From CAZYPH01 sp964649095 (GTDB lineage Bacteria > Bdellovibrionota > UBA1018 > UBA923), in the NCBI GenBank assembly GCA_964649095.1, contig CAZYPH010000002.1, positions 1 to 53,568 of the forward strand: DNA of 53,568 bases. Direction: 5' to 3'. Below, one piece after another: positions 15,360-25,210 of this stretch; the stretch's first letter is position 1; the number at the start of each line of letters is the position of its first letter. The position numbers and the translations under genes were made by a program. The notes beneath the pieces were generated by a model. The model was given only the letters and a program-made list of their open reading frames with translations. It made no database searches and was not told the DNA's origin.

Positions 15360-18300
15360 TTACAGAGGAAATAGTGGAAACGGATTGTTCTGACTTGCCT
15401 CAATTGCCTGTACGAGTGCTCGTGCAGTGGTGAGTCTGGTGCTGTAGGGAATTTTTTTCTCGAGCGCTGTGCGTCGAATAGCATAACCGTCTAACATCGC
15501 ATTTTCGTCGTCTTGAGTGTTGATTACAATTTGGTAACGATTCTCTTTAATCGCGGTGACACAGTTTACTTCATGTTCCTGTAGTTTAGCTACGGTTTGG
15601 CACTCTATTCCCAAATTATTCAAATAATGCGCCGTGCCTTTGGTGGCTTCAAGTGCAAATCCTAGTTTACGCAGACGTAATGCAATCTCACCAATTTTTG
15701 GCTTGTCGCGATTGCCAATTGAAAGAAACGCCGTGCCGTTACGAGGCAGCGTGGACCCAGCGCCAATCCATGATTTCGCAAAGGCGCTAGCAAAATCCTG
15801 AGCCCGACCCATTACCTCGCCCGTAGAACGCATTTCAGGGCCTAAGACGACATCGACATTGGGAAATTTATGAAACGGAAATACCGGCATCTTCACGTTG
15901 TAGAGATCTACGTTGAGATCAAAGTCCTCGGTGTAGCCCTGTGCTCTTAACGATTGGCCTAAAGCGACTTTAGTAGCAATTTTCACTAATGGGTGACCCA
16001 CAGCCTTGGCGGTAAAGGGCACAGTGCGAGAGGCGCGTGGATTCGCTTCTAAAACATAAATATCGTCATTATTAAATATAGCGAATTGTATATTTAACAA
16101 ACCACGTACGTCTAATGCACGTCCTAAGATTCTTGTCTGGTGTTTAAGGCGTTGAATGATCTCGGGCGATAGCGTGAATGGCGGCAAGCTACAGGCGCTG
16201 TCGCCAGAGTGCACACCCGCCTCTTCAATGTGTTCAAGTAGGCCGCCAATGAGAACTTGCTCGTCATCTACAATGCAATCGACATCGACTTCTTTAGCAT
16301 TCACTAAATATTGATCGATCAGGACTGGATGATTATCGGACGCAGCTAGTGCCGCATCAAAGTGGGCTGCTAATGATTGTTCTGAAAAAACAATACGCAT
16401 GCCGCGTCCACCTAAAACATAACTCGGGCGAATCATGACGGGGTAGCCAATGTCGCTAGCGGCCGCAATGGCGTCACTTTTCGATGTGACAGTTTTGCTT
16501 TTGGGTTGTTTTAAGCCCTCGGCAGCTAAGCTATTAATCAGGGTTTCAAATAATTTACGGTCTTCGGCTTGATCGGTACTCGCAACCGAAGTGCCGATGA
16601 TGGGAATGTTTTGTGCTGCTAAGGCTTTTGAAAGCTTGAGTGGCGTTTGCCCCCCTAATTGCACCAATACACCGCGGCATTTTTTTTCATGCTGAAAAAC
16701 GTTTTGAATATGTTCGACCGTGAGGGGTTCGAAGTACAAGCGAGATGAAACATCATAATCTGTACTGACGGTTTCAGGATTACAATTGAACATGATGCTT
16801 TTAATGCCAAGCTCTTGCGCTGCTTGCGAGGCGTGCACGCAGCAGTAATCGAATTCAATACCCTGACCAATACGATTGGGACCACTACCCAAAATTATAA
16901 TCGACTCTTCAGCAAGAGGTTCGTGACGGTAGTTCGTATGGTACGACGAATATAGATACGGTGTTTTTGCATCAAATTCAGCACTGCACGTGTCGACGAG
17001 GCCAAAACCAGGTTCGATGCGCAAAGCACTTCTTAGCCTTTGAATGTCAGTGATAGTCTTTTTAAATCGGTCGGCCAACTCACGATCAGAAATGCCTAAA
17101 CGTTTAATGTTGAGCCATTGAGTAGCCGTCCATGATTCGGGTGGCGTATGCTGGGTGAAAAAATCAAACCCTTCAATAATTTCTCTAAATTCATCTAAGA
17201 ACCATGGGTCAAAATGGCACGCACTTGTGATTTCATCGTTGTTTAAGCCGATACGAATGGCGGTAGCAACGTAGAAAAAGCGATCCCAGGTTGGTTTGCT
17301 GAGTTGGGTAAGAAGGGCTTGTTTATCTAACTCTGGTGTTGGCATTAGCCACAATTTCGATTGCTCCATGCTAACAAGAGCCTTTAAAAAAGCCTCTTTA
17401 AAGGTCATTCCAATGCCCATTGCTTCACCGACACTTTTCATTTGTGTGCCGAGTAATGGTGGCGAGGTTGAGAATTTTTCAAAATCAAACCGAGGAATTT
17501 TCACAACCACGTAGTCGATGGTCGGTTCAAAACTTGCTGGTGTGGTTCCAGTAATGTCGTTTGTAAGTTCGTCTAGAGTATACCCAATAGCTAGTTTCGT
17601 TGCGATGCGGGCGATTGGAAAGCCGGTCGCTTTACTGGCTAAGGCTGACGAACGTGAAACTCGAGGATTCATTTCAATGACAACCATGCGTCCGGCATCG
17701 GCGCCAAAAGGCTTTATAGCAAATTGAATGTTAGAGCCGCCCGTATCAACGTTGATTGCCCGAATGATGTCTTTGGCCTGGTCTCGCATTAATTGAAATT
17801 GTTTGTCAGTTAGTGTTTGCGCTGGGGCTACGGTAATGGAGTCGCCTGTGTGGACGCCCATAGGGTCTAAGTTTTCAATCGAACATACGATGATTACGTT
17901 GTCATTACGATCGCGTACGACTTCGAGTTCGTATTCTTTCCAGCCAATTAGGCTCTCTTCAACTAAGACCGAGCTTGTGGGGCTTAAGAACAAGCCTCGC
18001 TCTAGGAGTTTTAGATAATCTTCTTTAGTATAAACAACACCACCACCTTCGCCGCCTAACGTGAAGCTAGGTCGAAGAATTAATGGTAAACCGATTGTAT
18101 TTAACGCGTTTAAACCTTCATCGATTGTGGTCACTAAATGACTTTTTGCTACGTGAATTCCTAGCGACTCCATGGTTTGTTTAAATAATTTTCGGTCTTC
18201 GGCTAAATGAATCGAACGTAAATTAGCCCCGAGGAGCTCGATATTATAACGATCAAACAAACCGGATTCTGCAGCCTTTACCGCGAGATTGAGCGCAGTT

Positions 18301-18578
18301 TGCCCACCCATGGTTGGTATGCAGGCATGGGGACGTTCGGTTTCGATAACTTTTTCTAAAAAATCTATAGTGAGCGGTTCAATATAAATGCGATCGGCAA
18401 AACCAGGATCGGTCATGATAGTTGCCGGGTTAGAGTTGATCAGCACAACCTCGATGCCTTCTTCTTTGAGGGCGCGAATTGCCTGTGTGCCAGAATAATC
18501 AAACTCGCTCGCTTGCCCAATGGTAATTGGGCCCGAGCCGATGAGCAGAATCTTTTTTATATCAGATCGTTTGGCCAT
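15360..18578 (-). CDS. carB: Carbamoyl-phosphate synthase large subunit
   Basis: 1072 aa, normal length. Makes carbamoyl phosphate from bicarbonate, glutamine-derived ammonia and two ATP, for pyrimidine and arginine synthesis. Both duplicated halves are visible, each starting with a GSGP motif (IGSGPITIGQASEFDYSG at the N-terminus; ILGSGPNRIGQGIEFDYCC near residue 555), each with an ATP-grasp domain, and a C-terminal MGS-like regulatory domain. The partner carA is not in the window. AAGAGG precedes the ATG. It heads a tight minus-strand run with the zinc ribbon, greA and recG, possibly with the membrane protein upstream. Confidence 0.98.
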   Translation of the reverse strand: MAKRSDIKKILLIGSGPITIGQASEFDYSGTQAIRALKEEGIEVVLINSNPATIMTDPGFADRIYIEPLTIDFLEKVIETERPHACIPTMGGQTALNLAVKAAESGLFDRYNIELLGANLRSIHLAEDRKLFKQTMESLGIHVAKSHLVTTIDEGLNALNTIGLPLILRPSFTLGGEGGGVVYTKEDYLKLLERGLFLSPTSSVLVEESLIGWKEYELEVVRDRNDNVIIVCSIENLDPMGVHTGDSITVAPAQTLTDKQFQLMRDQAKDIIRAINVDTGGSNIQFAIKPFGADAGRMVVIEMNPRVSRSSALASKATGFPIARIATKLAIGYTLDELTNDITGTTPASFEPTIDYVVVKIPRFDFEKFSTSPPLLGTQMKSVGEAMGIGMTFKEAFLKALVSMEQSKLWLMPTPELDKQALLTQLSKPTWDRFFYVATAIRIGLNNDEITSACHFDPWFLDEFREIIEGFDFFTQHTPPESWTATQWLNIKRLGISDRELADRFKKTITDIQRLRSALRIEPGFGLVDTCSAEFDAKTPYLYSSYHTNYRHEPLAEESIIILGSGPNRIGQGIEFDYCCVHASQAAQELGIKSIMFNCNPETVSTDYDVSSRLYFEPLTVEHIQNVFQHEKKCRGVLVQLGGQTPLKLSKALAAQNIPIIGTSVASTDQAEDRKLFETLINSLAAEGLKQPKSKTVTSKSDAIAAASDIGYPVMIRPSYVLGGRGMRIVFSEQSLAAHFDAALAASDNHPVLIDQYLVNAKEVDVDCIVDDEQVLIGGLLEHIEEAGVHSGDSACSLPPFTLSPEIIQRLKHQTRILGRALDVRGLLNIQFAIFNNDDIYVLEANPRASRTVPFTAKAVGHPLVKIATKVALGQSLRAQGYTEDFDLNVDLYNVKMPVFPFHKFPNVDVVLGPEMRSTGEVMGRAQDFASAFAKSWIGAGSTLPRNGTAFLSIGNRDKPKIGEIALRLRKLGFALEATKGTAHYLNNLGIECQTVAKLQEHEVNCVTAIKENRYQIVINTQDDENAMLDGYAIRRTALEKKIPYSTRLTTARALVQAIEASQNNPFPLFPL

Positions 18579-18608
18579 AACTAAAAACCTCTTAGAATAT
18601 TGAAAGAT

Positions 18609-19331
18609 CTAAAACGGAACCAATGTGCGAATTTCACCGCCGTCAACGTTGCTGTTTGGCGTAATTTGCACACTTATCTTCTCAGAGTCGGGCGCCAAGT
18701 TATTATAAGTATCGACCGCCTTTGCCAATGTGCGTTCTTTTTTTGTAAATAAAAATTGATTATAGGCATAACTACTTACTGCCAACAAAGCGCCGGCAAA
18801 TAAAAAAGAGTAGCGTGTATCACGCTGACCGAGAGGGGTCTTTAATTGGCTAGCATAAATGGTTCCGCCTAATGCTAAGGCTAGGCCAGCGCTACCTACA
18901 TAGGCTGGTATGTATGAGGTTCTTAATTGCGCTTGATAGTCGTCTAACAACGAAGTGGGCTCCGAGAATTTTTTGAATACTGGGCGTAAACCTTCGGCAT
19001 CTAGTTTTCGGGCCGAATCGACGGGGTATTCGCGGTTTCTGTATATATAACTTCGTGCACATTGATTTGTTGGTTTATAAAGTCTCGATGTCGTGGCGGT
19101 AGCTTTGTTGTCGTCAATCGCTCGAATGCCTTCTTGTTTTGATTTTAATCGCAGCTCATCGACTAGTTTTTGACGCGATGGTTCTTTGTTGTTTGTCAGG
19201 TTGTCTGCAAGGGCGGTAGAAAATGGCCAAAAAAATGCGCAAGCAATTCCAAAAACAAGAGTGCAAGTTAACGCAATCGGTTTCAGTGACTGACGACAAA
19301 AATTAAAATTGCGTGGCGTCTCTAGATTCAT
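18609..19331 (-). CDS. Membrane-anchored protein of unknown function
   Basis: 240 aa from the ATG at 19331; an in-frame ATG 33 nt upstream (19364) is possible, but GGTGA lies just before the inner start. An N-terminal hydrophobic segment (IALTCTLVFGIACAFFWPFSTALA) resembles a signal peptide or anchor. Two further hydrophobic stretches (YVGSAGLALALGGTIYA and YSFLFAGALLAVSSYAY) form a C-terminal membrane hairpin. The middle is polar. I do not recognise the family. It lies 30 bp upstream of carB on the same strand. Confidence 0.65.
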   Translation of the reverse strand: MNLETPRNFNFCRQSLKPIALTCTLVFGIACAFFWPFSTALADNLTNNKEPSRQKLVDELRLKSKQEGIRAIDDNKATATTSRLYKPTNQCARSYIYRNREYPVDSARKLDAEGLRPVFKKFSEPTSLLDDYQAQLRTSYIPAYVGSAGLALALGGTIYASQLKTPLGQRDTRYSFLFAGALLAVSSYAYNQFLFTKKERTLAKAVDTYNNLAPDSEKISVQITPNSNVDGGEIRTLVPF

Positions 19332-19484
19332 AATGTGGTCACCATGTACTTTATCGTAGTGCAATACGTTGCCTTTATAATTAGGTTCTATAATTTACCA
19401 TAGGGAGTGTCCGCAAATTTGGATAAGAATTGAACTTTAATTTCTTATTTTTGTTTCGGATTCATGGAATTCAAAGGGGTAGCA

Positions 19485-20591
19485 ATGCGGGTAGTGCGTG
19501 TAGCAATTGATGCGCGGTGCGTAGATGTAAAGTTGTCCGGGCCTGGCCGGTATGTTTTGAATTTACTTTCAGGGTTGAGCTTAAAAGATTCGGATTTAGA
19601 GTTTCTGATATTCTATCGCACTCCGTTTGTGCGTAAGGCACTGGATTTAATGGGTGGGCGTTATCGAAGTCGTTTTCAGTGGATAAAAACAAAATCCGTT
19701 CCAGGGTCAAAGACTGAAAAATTAGAGATTAGTTGGCTACTAAAATTACATCGAGCTCATGTCTTTCATGATGTGAACCTGACTGGTGCTGGACGCCTGG
19801 CTCGAGGCATTCCTAGCATCATGACGGTGCACGAGCTGGGCGTTTTGTACGAAAAACTTGCTAACGAAAATTATAAGCCATCGACCAAACTTATTGAACG
19901 CACCCGCCGTAGGCTTTTGAGAGCCGATCGCATTATAGCTGTCAGCGAGACCGTGGCCCACGATCTTGAAAGTGTTTTTCACATTTCTCGTCCCAAAATT
20001 GATGTCATTTCGAATGCCGTCGACGCTTGGTATTTTTCAAAGCCGCTGCATCAAGAGATTATTGCGATGCGTGAGCGTTTTAAAATCACCGGTCGTTTTG
20101 TACTGTGTGTGTCGCCGGACCGTCCTTTGAAAAACTTAAGTCTTATAAAACGGCTCGCGCATTCTCGAACTGATATTGCCTGGGTGTTTACATCGCCGAC
20201 GCCAAATTCAATAGAGTTAGAGCCAAATATTTTCTATTTGGGCGCAGTGGACGACCTTTGGTTACGCGCACTATACTCTTCGGCTAGTGCAGTGGTGGTG
20301 CCCTCTTTGTATGAGGGTTTTAGTTTACCGCCTCTTGAGGCGCTGGCCGCGGGCAGTATTCCGCTCGTGTCGCGCATAAAGGCGCATGAAGAGAATCTTG
20401 TGGGCGTTATCGATGAACAGGCTTTTTTTGCTCCGGCCCAGGTTAGTGATTTGGAACGCGCGATAGACTGGGCATGGACACGTTCTGACGCTGAGAAAGA
20501 AGTGATGCGTCGACGTTTTTTTGATAAAGCAGAAAAATACGAGTGTGCGCATTTGGCAGAGCAGTGTCAGAAAAAGTATCGGGAGATGTAG
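19485..20591 (+). CDS. Family 4 glycosyltransferase
   Basis: 368 aa. GT-B fold retaining glycosyltransferase. The N-terminus has VRVAIDARCVDVKLSGPGRY (the glycine-rich acceptor loop), and the C-terminal donor domain has ASAVVVPSLYEGFSLPPLEA, the E-x7-E signature of GT4. I chose the ATG at 19485 rather than 19464 because AAAGGGG stands 5 nt upstream of it. Probably cytoplasmic face of the membrane, adding a sugar to a lipid-linked glycan. First gene of a tight three-gene unit with the UDP-glucuronate decarboxylase and a second GT4 enzyme. Confidence 0.9.
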   Translation: MRVVRVAIDARCVDVKLSGPGRYVLNLLSGLSLKDSDLEFLIFYRTPFVRKALDLMGGRYRSRFQWIKTKSVPGSKTEKLEISWLLKLHRAHVFHDVNLTGAGRLARGIPSIMTVHELGVLYEKLANENYKPSTKLIERTRRRLLRADRIIAVSETVAHDLESVFHISRPKIDVISNAVDAWYFSKPLHQEIIAMRERFKITGRFVLCVSPDRPLKNLSLIKRLAHSRTDIAWVFTSPTPNSIELEPNIFYLGAVDDLWLRALYSSASAVVVPSLYEGFSLPPLEALAAGSIPLVSRIKAHEENLVGVIDEQAFFAPAQVSDLERAIDWAWTRSDAEKEVMRRRFFDKAEKYECAHLAEQCQKKYREM

Positions 20592-20592
20592 T

Positions 20593-21561
20593 ATGGCGTT
20601 TCAAAATGTCTTAATTACCGGCGGGGCTGGGTTTATTGGTTCTCATTTAACAGAGTTTTATTTAAACGCCGGTGCGCGTGTTGTTGTTTTAGATAATTTG
20701 ATAACGGGCTCTCGAGTAAATATAGATTCCTATATATCAAATTCAAACTTTCAATTCATTCAGGCAGACGTCTCGGAAAGTAGTGTTTGGAGTGGTTTAA
20801 AAAACCAAAACTTTGATCTTGTATTACATTTTGCGTGCCCCGCTTCACCGATTGATTTTCAAAAAATCCCACTAGAAATTTTAAAAGTCGATTCGATGGG
20901 TACTATTCATGCCTTAGAGTTGGCTCGTGCCCATAATGCGCGTTTTGTCGTGGCGAGTACGTCGGAGGTGTATGGCGATCCATTGGTACATCCACAGACG
21001 GAGCAGTATTTTGGAAACGTAAATCCCATCGGATTGCGGTCTTGTTACGACGAAGCTAAACGATTTTCTGAAGCCGCTACAATGGTCTTTCACCGCACGT
21101 ATAAAGTGAATACTGGTATCGTTCGAATTTTTAATACTTATGGTCCGAAGATGCGTTTAGACGATGGTCGTGTGGTGCCAAACTTTTGTGGGCAGGCTCT
21201 GCGCAACGAGCCATTGACAGTCTATGGCAGTGGAACACAAACGCGTTCGTTCTGTTACGTGGACGACTTAATAGATGGCATTACAAAGCTTGCGGCCTCG
21301 ACAGAGCATCTTCCAGTGAACATCGGTAATCCAGATGAGTACCAGATTATTGATTTTGCGAAGGTCGTTTTAAGTGCTGTGCCGACGAGTATTAGTAAAA
21401 TTATATATAAACCACTCTTGCACGAAGATGACCCCAAACAACGTAAACCCGATATTTCAAGGGCAAAATCGACTCTCGGATGGGAGCCTCGCGTTAGCGT
21501 TCAAGATGGTTTACTGAAAACGCTGGATTATTTTCGTACCTGCCTAAACGCCACACTATGA
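20593..21561 (+). CDS. UDP-glucuronate decarboxylase (UXS-type)
   Basis: 322 aa from ATG 20593, one base after the preceding stop. Short-chain dehydrogenase fold converting UDP-glucuronate to UDP-xylose. Motifs: NAD-binding GGAGFIGSHL, HFACPASPIDFQKIP, the catalytic STSEVYGDP followed by NPIGLRSCYDEAKR (Tyr-x3-Lys), and RIFNTYGPKMRLDDGRVVPNF. These match UXS closely and distinguish it from dTDP-glucose dehydratases and GalE. It supplies a pentose donor, probably for the flanking glycosyltransferases. Overlaps the next gene by four bases (ATGA). Confidence 0.9.
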   Translation: MAFQNVLITGGAGFIGSHLTEFYLNAGARVVVLDNLITGSRVNIDSYISNSNFQFIQADVSESSVWSGLKNQNFDLVLHFACPASPIDFQKIPLEILKVDSMGTIHALELARAHNARFVVASTSEVYGDPLVHPQTEQYFGNVNPIGLRSCYDEAKRFSEAATMVFHRTYKVNTGIVRIFNTYGPKMRLDDGRVVPNFCGQALRNEPLTVYGSGTQTRSFCYVDDLIDGITKLAASTEHLPVNIGNPDEYQIIDFAKVVLSAVPTSISKIIYKPLLHEDDPKQRKPDISRAKSTLGWEPRVSVQDGLLKTLDYFRTCLNATL

Positions 21562-22706
21562 AAGTCGCCATTGTACATGATTGGTTGGTTAGCCAACGTG
21601 GTGGCGAAAATGTAGTCGATGCTTTGTGTTCCATTTGGCCAACGGCTGACGTGTTTACGTTGCTGCATAAACCAGGTTCCGTAACTAAAAACATTGAGAG
21701 CCATAAAATCACCACCTCGTTTTTGCAAAAGTGGCCGGGCGCTTTTTCTCGCTACCGCCATTTTTTGCCTTTCATGCCTTGGGCTATGGAGTCGTTTGAT
21801 TTGAGTTCGTATGACTTGGTAGTTTCATCATCGCATTGTGTGGCCAAAGGGGTGCGCACACAACGTGGTAACAAACGCGCTAAACACCTAAGTTATGTGC
21901 ACGCACCTATGCGTTATATGTGGGATCGTTTTGAGGATTATTTTGGCGCATCGGTATTCGACAGTCGTTATGGTTTTGTAACGTCGCTTGGGGCCCGTTT
22001 GTTTCGGCCCTTGTTACAGGCGTGGGATGTACGTTCCGCTCAAAAGCCCGACCGCTTAATCGCCAATTCGCATTTCATTGCTGGAAAAATAAAAGAGTAT
22101 TACGGGCGCGACGCCCAAGTGATTCATCCATTTTGTGACTTAGAACGTTTTTTGCGGCCCACAAAAAGTGCAGGGTCGTATTATTTAGTAGTGTCGGCGT
22201 TAGTACAATACAAACGGGTTGATGAAGCGATTGAAACCTTTCGTAAGCTTCATGATCAAGGCACGGAGCGCCGACTTTGTATTGTTGGCGAAGGCCCAGA
22301 CGAAGGTCGTTTGCGAAATTTAGCAATGGGTTTGCCGATTGAGTTTTTGGGGGCCGTAGATCGCGAAAAGCTTCCGAAAATCTATGCCGATGCGCGAGCG
22401 TTGATTTTTCCTGGCATTGAAGACTTTGGCATTGTCCCGTTAGAAGCGATGGCTTCGGGTTTGCCTATTATTGCCTACGGGTATGGTGGCGTGTTGGAGA
22501 CTGTGAATCCAGACACAGCCGTGTTGTTTGGGGGCGAAGACCATGGCACTTTGTTGGACGGTGTGCAGTATTTTGAAAAGAATTTTGAGGAGCGTTACGA
22601 TTTTAAAAAGGCTCAAGAGCATGTCAAAACATTCTCTCGAGCCGTATTTCAAAACCGCGTACGAGCCGCTGCGGAAGCGTTGTTTGAAAATCAGTCTACG
22701 CCTTAG
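21558..22706 (+). CDS. Family 4 glycosyltransferase, mannosyltransferase-like
   Basis: 382 aa. The N-terminus KVAIVHDWLVSQRGGENV is typical of WbaZ/WcaI-type mannosyltransferases; the C-terminal donor site reads ALIFPGIEDFGIVPLEAMASG (E-x7-E region). HAPMRYMWD is also characteristic of this subgroup. It probably extends an exopolysaccharide or O-antigen-like glycan, perhaps using GDP-mannose made by the ManC-type enzyme at 27.3 kb; the link is inference. ATGA overlap with the decarboxylase gene indicates coupling. Converges with the sugar kinase gene. Confidence 0.9.
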   Translation: MKVAIVHDWLVSQRGGENVVDALCSIWPTADVFTLLHKPGSVTKNIESHKITTSFLQKWPGAFSRYRHFLPFMPWAMESFDLSSYDLVVSSSHCVAKGVRTQRGNKRAKHLSYVHAPMRYMWDRFEDYFGASVFDSRYGFVTSLGARLFRPLLQAWDVRSAQKPDRLIANSHFIAGKIKEYYGRDAQVIHPFCDLERFLRPTKSAGSYYLVVSALVQYKRVDEAIETFRKLHDQGTERRLCIVGEGPDEGRLRNLAMGLPIEFLGAVDREKLPKIYADARALIFPGIEDFGIVPLEAMASGLPIIAYGYGGVLETVNPDTAVLFGGEDHGTLLDGVQYFEKNFEERYDFKKAQEHVKTFSRAVFQNRVRAAAEALFENQSTP

Positions 22707-22712
22707 CTTTAC

Positions 22713-23687
22713 TTAAAAGGCGCTCATTCTGATGAAAGTTTCAAAGCGTTTTTTGGCTTCTTCTTTTGTGACACGAATCAAGCGATCAAAACCAAATTCT
22801 TCCACAGTAAAGCTAGCTAAAACACAGCCATAAATAATCGCACGACGTAATGCGGCGTCGTTGTCAAAAACTTCCGTGCCGCAACCTTCATGGGCCAAGT
22901 ACCCCATTACGCCGCCTGCAAACGTGTCACCAGCGCCTGTAGGATCTTTCACAACAGGCATAGGCAATGCGGGTGCTGAAAATACCGAGTTTTTAGTAAA
23001 CATTAGAGCTCCGTATTCACCACGTTTTACAATAACTACTTTCGGGCCCATACCACGAATGCTTGCGGCGGCATCTACGATGTTATTTGAACCTGAAAGC
23101 ATCAGCGCTTCGGTTTCGTTGATGATTAAGAGATCAACGATAGACAGTGTTTGTTTTAGATTCCCTAGTTGAGAGGTGATCCAGTAGTTCATCGAGTCGA
23201 GCGCTACGATCTTCGGGCGTTGCACTTGTTGATATACAGAATATTGAAGCGTGGGCGCAATATTACCCAAAAATAGGTAAGGCGTTTTAGTATACTCTGC
23301 TGGGATTTTTGGATTAAAGCTCTCAAAAACATTGAGATGCGTAGCGATGGTCTTTGCTTCATTCAAATTCGTCGTATACTCACCTTGCCAGTGAAACGTT
23401 TTACCTTGCACGGTTTCTAGACCCGCCAAATCAATATCTCGTGATTTTAAAACATCACAGTGAGAACGAGGAAAATCATCTCCGACCACGCCAACTAAGT
23501 TAATGCCAGTGAATAAGCTAGCGGCGATTGAGAAGTAGTTGGCTGATCCGCCGAGTGCGCGGTCTACTGAACCAGATGGACTTTTAATCGAATCAAAGGC
23601 TAGTGAGCCGATCGCTAAAATACGGCGATCGGGCGAGGTGTTTTTTTGAAATATATAATTTTCTGTATTTAAGTTTGTTGTCTGCAT
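22713..23687 (-). CDS. PfkB-family carbohydrate kinase
   Basis: 324 aa from the ATG at 23687; a GTG 18 nt upstream (23705) is also in frame. Ribokinase-fold kinase: ILAIGSLAFDSIKSP, the GGSANYFSIAASL sugar-binding stretch, and the anion-hole/catalytic motif DPTGAGDTFAGG with the base Asp. Phosphorylates a sugar or nucleoside; in many delta-type genomes close relatives are annotated adenosine/sugar kinase. Specificity is not resolved. Only 6 bp separate it from the converging glycosyltransferase, and a hairpin (22699-22722) covers both stops. Confidence 0.9.
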   Translation of the reverse strand: MQTTNLNTENYIFQKNTSPDRRILAIGSLAFDSIKSPSGSVDRALGGSANYFSIAASLFTGINLVGVVGDDFPRSHCDVLKSRDIDLAGLETVQGKTFHWQGEYTTNLNEAKTIATHLNVFESFNPKIPAEYTKTPYLFLGNIAPTLQYSVYQQVQRPKIVALDSMNYWITSQLGNLKQTLSIVDLLIINETEALMLSGSNNIVDAAASIRGMGPKVVIVKRGEYGALMFTKNSVFSAPALPMPVVKDPTGAGDTFAGGVMGYLAHEGCGTEVFDNDAALRRAIIYGCVLASFTVEEFGFDRLIRVTKEEAKKRFETFIRMSAF

Positions 23688-23710
23688 GGCCCTAATTTCT
23701 AACACTTCGT

Positions 23711-24562
23711 TTATTTAAACTCTAATGTTAATTGCCGGTGTGGTTTGACGCCCTGGTAAATTCCGTAACCCAATGCGCCAGCCGATGAGACTACAATCGT
23801 CCAAAACCACCATTTCTTGTAATAGGGAGTAGTATCTGCGGTTATTTCGTCTTGATTAGTTTCTTGCCGTGCGAGTATCGGTGCATCGGTAAGTGGTCCT
23901 GTACTATTGATACCTATGGGCTTAGCTACGCCACTGATGCCGACATCAGAAAGTTGCAATGATTGTGAGTTTGTAGGCGTTAGGATGGTCTGTTGAAACC
24001 TTAACCAATCTTGTGCGTCAAAGTCTTGAGCTGATTGAATGTAGTGTAAGGCAATCAAGGTCTGATGACTTGTAAGTTCAAGTAGGTCAGCACTATTTTT
24101 AGGGCATTGCACGGTAATTATCGTATTTTGGTTGGTCTTGGATTGAAGTGCTTGGGTCGACTGCGAAGCAGGATCAACCATTAAAGTAAACGTATCTTGA
24201 TTGCTGATGTCCTTTGTGAGTCTTACAAAATCGGTCACAAGCCGCTGGCATGGCGCTAATTTTTCACCCGTCCAAATTAGTGTGAAGTCTTTAGCGTGAG
24301 AGCGTCCGGGCCATACAACGGTAAGTGCCCACAATAATAGACTGAAAAAAGGTAGAAATTTGCTCGTTTTGTTTTTACCGACAAACCAAGGTTTTTCCTT
24401 TTCCCTGAGAAGGGCTTGTTGGTTCTTAACTAGTTTTACCGTTAGAGTCGCGATGCTGACTAGAATTCCGGCAGTTACAATGACTGCCTCTAAACCCACC
24501 TGGCCGCGAGTGTTTTTTTGAGTATTTCGGGTATTTAAGGACAACGGATCGTGTTGTTTCAT
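23711..24562 (-). CDS. Prepilin-like N-terminus with secreted domain
   Basis: 283 aa. Residues ~18-45 carry a class IVb prepilin motif: TRG then QVGLE, i.e. cleavage Gly and Glu at +5, followed by a hydrophobic helix (AVIVTAGILVSIATLTV). A second hydrophobic stretch ending in a signal-peptidase-like site (LWALTVVWPGRSHA) follows, then a globular Gln/Thr-rich domain, and a final membrane helix near the C-terminus (WFWTIVVSSAGALGYGIY). The combination is odd and may reflect fusion of a pilin-like segment to a secreted domain. Last gene of the four-gene pilin cluster, 3 bp after its neighbour. Function unknown. Confidence 0.65.
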   Translation of the reverse strand: MKQHDPLSLNTRNTQKNTRGQVGLEAVIVTAGILVSIATLTVKLVKNQQALLREKEKPWFVGKNKTSKFLPFFSLLLWALTVVWPGRSHAKDFTLIWTGEKLAPCQRLVTDFVRLTKDISNQDTFTLMVDPASQSTQALQSKTNQNTIITVQCPKNSADLLELTSHQTLIALHYIQSAQDFDAQDWLRFQQTILTPTNSQSLQLSDVGISGVAKPIGINSTGPLTDAPILARQETNQDEITADTTPYYKKWWFWTIVVSSAGALGYGIYQGVKPHRQLTLEFK

Positions 24563-24565
24563 ATT

Positions 24566-25210
24566 CTACCTATTCGATAACAGGAGCGTGTGCGTATTAA
24601 ATGAAATCTGAAAATGGTCTAATTCCAGTGTTTTTGATCCGAAGCATCGTGCGCGACTAGCAACGGAGTGGGGGTAGGACGGCAACCATTGTTTGACGGC
24701 GACAACGGCTTGCGAACTCACTTGATTTGTTCTGAGTAACGGAAATTTATTTATTGGGCCAACCGATGGATCACGTTGAAACCAGAGTGGAGTCAGCCCC
24801 TCAAGTGGAACGCCACACTGCAGGAGCGTCGTGGGAGATAGTTGCTCAGTCCGTACAAGCACTTCTTGTAGAAGAGTAATAGCTCGAGCATAGCCTTCGA
24901 TGCCTAATTGAGCGGCTCGAATGCCTGGAGTAGCGGCCTGTCCCACAATTGGGGCTAGCTTTAGCGCCTCTAGGGCTTGGTAGGTTCGGTTTAAGTTCTT
25001 CAAGGTTTTGTTGTGACTACTGATTGAGTTAAGTCGCGTTTGTCGAGCCTCTAGAAAACGATAGAGGCACCGATCAATAGATCTCTGGGCGAGCAAATAG
25101 GCCTGTATCCGACTTTGCAGCACGGTCGCGCCTGCTAGTAGGCTAACGATCACGCTTCCCATCAAAAGCATTAGAATAGATATATTGCCGTTAATATATA
25201 TATTTTTCAT
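24566..25210 (-). CDS. Tad-type pseudopilin-like protein
   Basis: 214 aa from the ATG at 25210, which overlaps the upstream stop as ATGA with AAAAGGA immediately before it; an ATG at 25225 is in frame but has no ribosome site. A single N-terminal hydrophobic helix (ISILMLLMGSVIVSLLAGATV) is followed by a long polar, mostly helical domain with two cysteines near the end, like TadE/TadF-type minor pilins. It lacks the Glu at +5 found in its neighbours. Third gene of the cluster; assignment rests mainly on context. Confidence 0.65.
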   Translation of the reverse strand: MKNIYINGNISILMLLMGSVIVSLLAGATVLQSRIQAYLLAQRSIDRCLYRFLEARQTRLNSISSHNKTLKNLNRTYQALEALKLAPIVGQAATPGIRAAQLGIEGYARAITLLQEVLVRTEQLSPTTLLQCGVPLEGLTPLWFQRDPSVGPINKFPLLRTNQVSSQAVVAVKQWLPSYPHSVASRARCFGSKTLELDHFQISFNTHTLLLSNR

